Shown here: positions 59,795 to 64,000 of the stretch, piece after piece
How the letters are laid out: each line of letters starts with the position of its first letter
Numbering within the stretch: the stretch's first letter is position 1
Origin: Mactra quadrangularis
Taxonomy: Eukaryota; Mollusca; Bivalvia; Venerida; Mactridae
Length of the DNA: 64,000 nucleotides
Direction of reading: 5' to 3'
NCBI GenBank assembly: GCA_025267735.1
Contig: CM046307.1
Location: 39,472,034-39,536,033, forward strand
The notes under the pieces: generated by a model
Databases searched by the model: none
Seen by the model: the letters and a program-made list of their open reading frames with translations, nothing else
Told to the model about the DNA's origin: nothing
Program-made: the position numbers and the translations under genes

Positions 59795-59859
59795 CAAACC
59801 CATGAGTGTCGTCTGCGATCCCCTTGCTTGCCTTGGATTGGTACCATTAAAGTTGCCAT
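59795..59859 (-). CDS. Candidate first coding exon (partial, unidentified)
   Basis: On the minus strand an ATG at 59859 (context actATGG) opens a 65-base reading, 21 codons plus two bases, to a strong donor GTAAGT at 59794-59789. The segment is about half GC in surroundings that are two-thirds or more AT. The reading starts MATLMVPIQG and ends with QGDRRRHSWV, containing an RRxS basophilic-kinase-type site. An alternative frame through the same exon, with NGNYGNFNGTN, is open too and would suit an internal exon, but no good acceptor precedes it. I do not recognise the protein. Further exons would lie at lower coordinates; none was found. Confidence 0.4.
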
Positions 59860-61748
59860 AGTTACCGTTTATTCTTTATTTCAAATGTATTACTTGATGG
59901 CAAAAATCAAAAAATTTTTTATTTGATAAGTTAATGAGTATTAAATTTGGATGCAGTTATAAATATGATATAAATTTTGTATTAAAACATACAAGATTTA
60001 TTAAACCAACACTAAACTTAAAATTAAGTCGGACTGTATCACACAAGATATCCAACACATTAAAATTTATGAATAAATTGCCATTAAGTTGTCTCGCACA
60101 AGTAAATTAACTCAAAACGTGTGTTCACAATGTTTTTGCGAAACATTAAAATCCATTCAAAATTGATGTAGCAAACTTCTTCCTGTTTATCCATTCATGT
60201 CACAACAACAACAACAACAATAATAATGTTGTTTCATACACACTAAAAATCTTCTCAAATAATAAAGTGACCACACACAATAAGTTTGCACCTGCAACTG
60301 TAGAAAGATGAATCTCCAAGTTTTGGTGCAGTGAATGTATTGAGTGAAAATATTAATTTTAATGCATCCAATGACGTTTTGATATAAAATCATAAAATTT
60401 AAATTCTATTCAAAATTACCATGGTAACCATTTCATCAACACTAACATGAATCATAAAATTCACAATATTATACAAAAAAACTTAAGTTAATTATTCACT
60501 GCAACACAAAAAAAATGTCGCAAAAAAGTTCAATAAATGCAAAACCAATTATCGTAAATATATCCAAATATCCAAGCTAAGATAAAAAACAGCTTTCATT
60601 CATAAAATTACAACACATTGTTAATTAAGATAGTTTGCCTTCAATGTCATGAATTATTTATATTGTTTTCTTTGTAGAGAGTAGCAGTTAATGTTGCTAA
60701 AATCTGTTACATTGTGCGTTAGTACAGAATGAACACATACAAGATTCTTGCAGAAAAAATATCACTTGCCAATAATCCAAGTTATTCCATAGATCAGACA
60801 TATTCACAATAATAATAGCAACAAAACTGCTAGCTCCATGAAAAACACTCTTCAAAAGAAGGTGCTCGTAGTCTCACTATGTAAAACACTTTTTTAAATG
60901 GAAAAATAATACTATTAGATCATATTGTGGCAAAATATTTCTTCCAGTGAAAATAATAATCGTATATCAAACATCAGATCAATATGCTTTAATAACCTTG
61001 ACAGTCTAACATTGATAACTCAATTAATATGTAATCATCTGACAGATAACTTATTAATATTCAATTAATTATTTACCAACTTGTTAATGTCATCGACATG
61101 TCAACATGTACATGGCTTCATATAATAAACTCTTAATCTATTTACAAATAATTATATACAGTCTTCCGAAAGTAAACATTTAACTTTAAAACTTCAATTC
61201 ACAGCAAAACTCCATATAAATATAATAACCATATTCAAAGTCATTGATGAATAAATACACTATTTTTACTATTTTAACCCCCAACGTGGTATTCACCCTA
61301 TCGGTTATAAGATCTCACTTAGTCAATTAGTCGATACAGTGTAAAAAACAAAGTAACTCTCTATCATTCACATTTTTACATCCAGAAACATGGCAGAGTG
61401 GTCTGAATGCCATACAACAACAAAATACTACTATTTCCACAATACACCACAACAAAGAGACAGCTATACAATATAGTAACAGAGTTAATGAGGCACAAAA
61501 TATTCATTGAAATACATAATTGTTCAACTATATATCATTACATGCAAACTTATGTTCTTTTATTTGCTCACACTTTATTAGTACATTGTACCTCATTATG
61601 TGACAGTGTAACAGAATCTATGAGAAAATTTGGAATAGAAAAAGTAATAAAAATTGAAAAGAATGAATTCTGTATAAGATATTCTTTAGTTGCAAAGACT
61701 ATCAATGTTTCAGGGAGTTTTTTCTGTAATATTCCATAATATCATGAC
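59860..61748. other. AT-rich stretch upstream of the minus-strand candidate exon
   Basis: No exon was found. It holds an X-box-like palindrome (60415-60428), a CCAAT next to TGACGT at about 60367-60376, and a 110-codon open frame at 61407 with no motif. Confidence 0.4.
60415..60428. promoter_or_regulatory. Palindromic X-box-like site
   Basis: The 14-mer attaccatggtaac fits the RFX X-box consensus (GTTNCCATGGNAAC) at all but one position. It lies about 560 bases upstream of the minus-strand candidate ATG at 59859. Function is an inference. Confidence 0.4.
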
Positions 61749-62172
61749 TAGGGATAAGACAATATGTTCATTACACGATACGATATATTATGTCGATACG
61801 AAAGATGATATGATTATTTACAATACGATACCATAAGTTATTGTAAAATCAAAACATTCACATTCTTTTATTTATAATCACGGGTTGTCTAGGGGTTAAG
61901 TGGTTCTTCCCTGTGGACTGAGCAATCCAAACTTTGGTTTGAGACGTCCACGGGTTGAGTTGTCCATGGGTTGAGTTGTACTGGACTCTGCCACTGAGAT
62001 TATGTTACTTGAACCAATAGGGCAAACCTGTCAAATACTAAAAATACAGCGACTTCCCCTTATTATGAATGTCAGAGTCGTATTGCGGTATAATTTGTCC
62101 TGGGCCATGAAAAATATCGTGACCTGACGTATCAATATTGTATCGATATATTGCCATATCGTCTCATCCCTA
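61749..62172. mobile_element. hAT-like MITE (424 bp)
   Basis: The ends tagggataagacaatatg and, in complement, tagggatgagacgatatgg are inverted repeats followed by acgatacgatata-type blocks on both sides. The flanks atcatgac (61741-61748) and atcacaac (62173-62180) form an 8-bp duplication with two mismatches. In the middle (about 61885-61990), repeated cacgggttgagttgtcc units and a possible B box (ttggtttgagacg) suggest a nested SINE-like insertion. Confidence 0.75.
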
Positions 62173-62180
62173 ATCACAAC

Positions 62181-63483
62181 CTAGAAACTCTTATGCAATT
62201 TGCCAATTTAAATTGATCAATTAGGTCTTCCAAAATCTCTTGCACAATTGATGTTTTATATCATTTCAATGTTTTTTGTAAGCATACATTTTAATACTAT
62301 TCAAAACATCCTTGTAAGCAAAACAACGTTCAGCTTACATGACCCAAAATGAAAGTCACAAGATTCTCTTCTCTAGAAAAGAGTGGACATCATGCAAAAC
62401 TCTTAATGGTATGTAATTAAAATAATACTTTCAAAAATTGGGGGAAAAACTAAAGTCAAATACACTAATTTTCTTGTAGTTAACAGAACTTCTTAATTTT
62501 TTTAAAGTATTGATTCAAACAGATAAAAAAGTGTAAAAGAGTTAGTATAAAGTAGGAAACATACAATATTTTCATGTAAAATATTAAAGACTGTCTGAAA
62601 GTCAAGTCTTACAGTACTGATATAATATACAATTATAGAGAGACTATAATGTATAATATATAAGAGAGACAAAAAAATTAAAAAGTAACAGTAATTATTA
62701 ACCTTAACTTAAATCAATTTCAATTTCTATATAAGGATGACTTTTCTATTGTTACATAATAAATGCACATACTGTGCAAGTTTTGATATCATTATATTCA
62801 CCCATATTTTGCTGTACAGACTTTGATTTCATAACACCAGCAGATAAATTTTGTACAAAATGATAATTTTATTGAAGAGGGAATAATGAAAATTAAAAGA
62901 TTTCTGTGGGGAAATTATAAAGATCTGAGAATATAGTCACTGGGTCCTTATTGTTGCTGCAATTTAGATTTATATGAATGTATTAAGGTTAAATTGAGAA
63001 ACATTGGAAAGCAATGAATCACGATACTAAATAATACTAATCATAAGGGAGATAAAGATATTAACCCTTACTTTTGTATTATTATGATCTCCACTAAATT
63101 TTGAAATACCATAAATTCAAACATAATGAAGAAGAAATATCATATCAGCAAAATATTGCAATAGCTTAAAGACCATTTTACCATACCAATAGATCAGCCC
63201 ATAACTAGTCTACTTACTGCCTTATGAACATGTAGTTAGGTTTGTTATGGCCAGAGTCAATGATATACAATTTGTATATGAAGGTAGCAACATAAAAAAA
63301 AATTTCCCAGTCAGATTTAGTTTAGATGATATTACTTTTAAAACTATTGGTGGAGTAAAGACCCTTCCCCCCCTCCCACTGGTCTGCTCCTATTGGCCCC
63401 AATGCTTAGTCCAAGGAAGATATTATAGAAGGCTAAATAACAAGAATATAGTACAGTTTATAAGAAAATTTACAAGTTAGAGC
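62181..63483. other. AT-rich stretch, no gene seen
   Basis: A 77-codon open frame at 63247 starts MARVNDIQFVYEG and has a proline-rich stretch, but no family or splice site supports it. Confidence 0.35.
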
Positions 63484-63622
63484 AAATTGACCTGAGATAG
63501 ATTTAAACATTTTATGTTTCAGACTAATTAGTCTACACCACTTTAAACTGAGGTAATGTATGCAAATATTAAATATTATGCAAATTTTATGTTAATTGCA
63601 TTTTTCGTCTCAGGTCAAATTT
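63484..63622. mobile_element. Possible small MITE
   Basis: The ends aaattgacctgaga and the complement of tctcaggtcaaattt are inverted repeats. The octamers acaagtta (left, about 63472) and acaagcta (right, about 63624) may be an 8-bp duplication with one mismatch. The element is short and AT-rich. Confidence 0.45.
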
Positions 63623-63727
63623 CACAAGCTATTTTCTTTTACTTTTTTAATTTCTAGTAAACTCTAACATTAACATCACGTGATAGTGTAGATACTAGTA
63701 ATTCAAGTAAAACTGCATGCAAAAATA

Positions 63728-64000
63728 CCTTAAATTGTGAAGTTGGTAACGTTCCATTACAAGATGTATAAGTCTTTTTTTTGGACTAATTTCAAGTATA
63801 ACATAAGAATAGCATGCATCATCTTAAATTGTAAAGTCATGCAGTTGTGCTCCATTTCATGATGTTAATAGTCTTCTTTGTTTGACTAAATTCAAGAAAT
63901 TGAGCAATAAAACAATAGCAAGTACCCCCTTAAATTGTCAAATTGGTAGTGCTCCATTAAAAGAATTTGAAAGTCTTTGTTTGACTAATGGGGTAAAAAT
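63728..64000 (+). repeat. ~100-bp tandem repeat, three units, cut by the window edge
   Basis: The units start at ccttaaattgtgaag (63728), cttaaattgtaaag (63823) and ccttaaattgtcaaa (63929). Each contains gtgctccatt or gttccatt, an aagtctt or agtctt block, and ttgactaa or ggactaa. The spacing is 95-106 bases. Confidence 0.8.

Noticed and set aside
61407..61739. 110-codon plus-strand frame
   Set aside because: AT-rich codons, no recognised family, no supporting signals.

Overview
This is an AT-rich, gene-poor eukaryotic window, most likely from a mollusc and probably a bivalve. The evidence is the presence of several tRNA-derived SINE families with AAAC- or AAAT-type tails, the recurring AAGGGAGATAA motif, gggcaataactccaaaa-type repeats and the CGGA-ladder element near 57.5 kb, all of which I associate with molluscan genomes. 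No database search was possible, so the species is not assigned. There is no bacterial-style gene organisation, no complete protein-coding gene, no rRNA and no functional tRNA. The window reads as intergenic DNA, or as one or more very long introns, filled by mobile-element relics of several ages. All short open frames that stay open for 60-110 codons are uninformative or fall inside repeats.

Layout. 0-13 kb: possible promoter and first coding exon near 2.3-2.6 kb, a full-length SINE (6.0 kb), a second SINE family (7.3 kb), a 907-bp Tigger/pogo-like MITE (7.6-8.5 kb), a Helitron-like 3' end (8.95 kb), a third SINE (9.0 kb), and tandem arrays of 31-bp and 36-bp units (10.4-12.4 kb). 13-27 kb: a SINE nested in a hAT-like MITE, a piggyBac-like MITE, a fold-back element, a second hAT-like MITE, a perfect 39-bp-arm palindrome (23.2 kb), a LINE reverse-transcriptase C-terminal relic (24.4 kb), and a hAT-like MITE nested in one of two tandem Tc1-like relics (25.5-26.7 kb). 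27-47 kb: mostly unannotatable AT-rich DNA with paired MITEs, SINEs and two short retroposed tails. 47-64 kb: a 23-bp tandem array, a TA-flanked MITE, two inverted arrays of the same 18-bp unit 2.5 kb apart (53.5 and 56.3-57.0 kb), molluscan repeats, a possible first coding exon on the minus strand (59.8 kb), a hAT-like MITE (61.7-62.2 kb), and a ~100-bp-unit tandem repeat that runs off the right edge.

Functionally nothing here forms a pathway. The value of the window is in transposon biology: target-site duplications (TSDs) could be read for about a dozen insertions, two nested insertions give relative ages, and several unexplained repeated motifs (a ~50-nt dispersed motif, palindromic RFX X-box-like sites inside repeats, inverted satellites) may be undescribed. 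The two candidate exons are the only parts that could belong to host protein-coding genes, and both are inferences from base composition, open frame and splice donor only.
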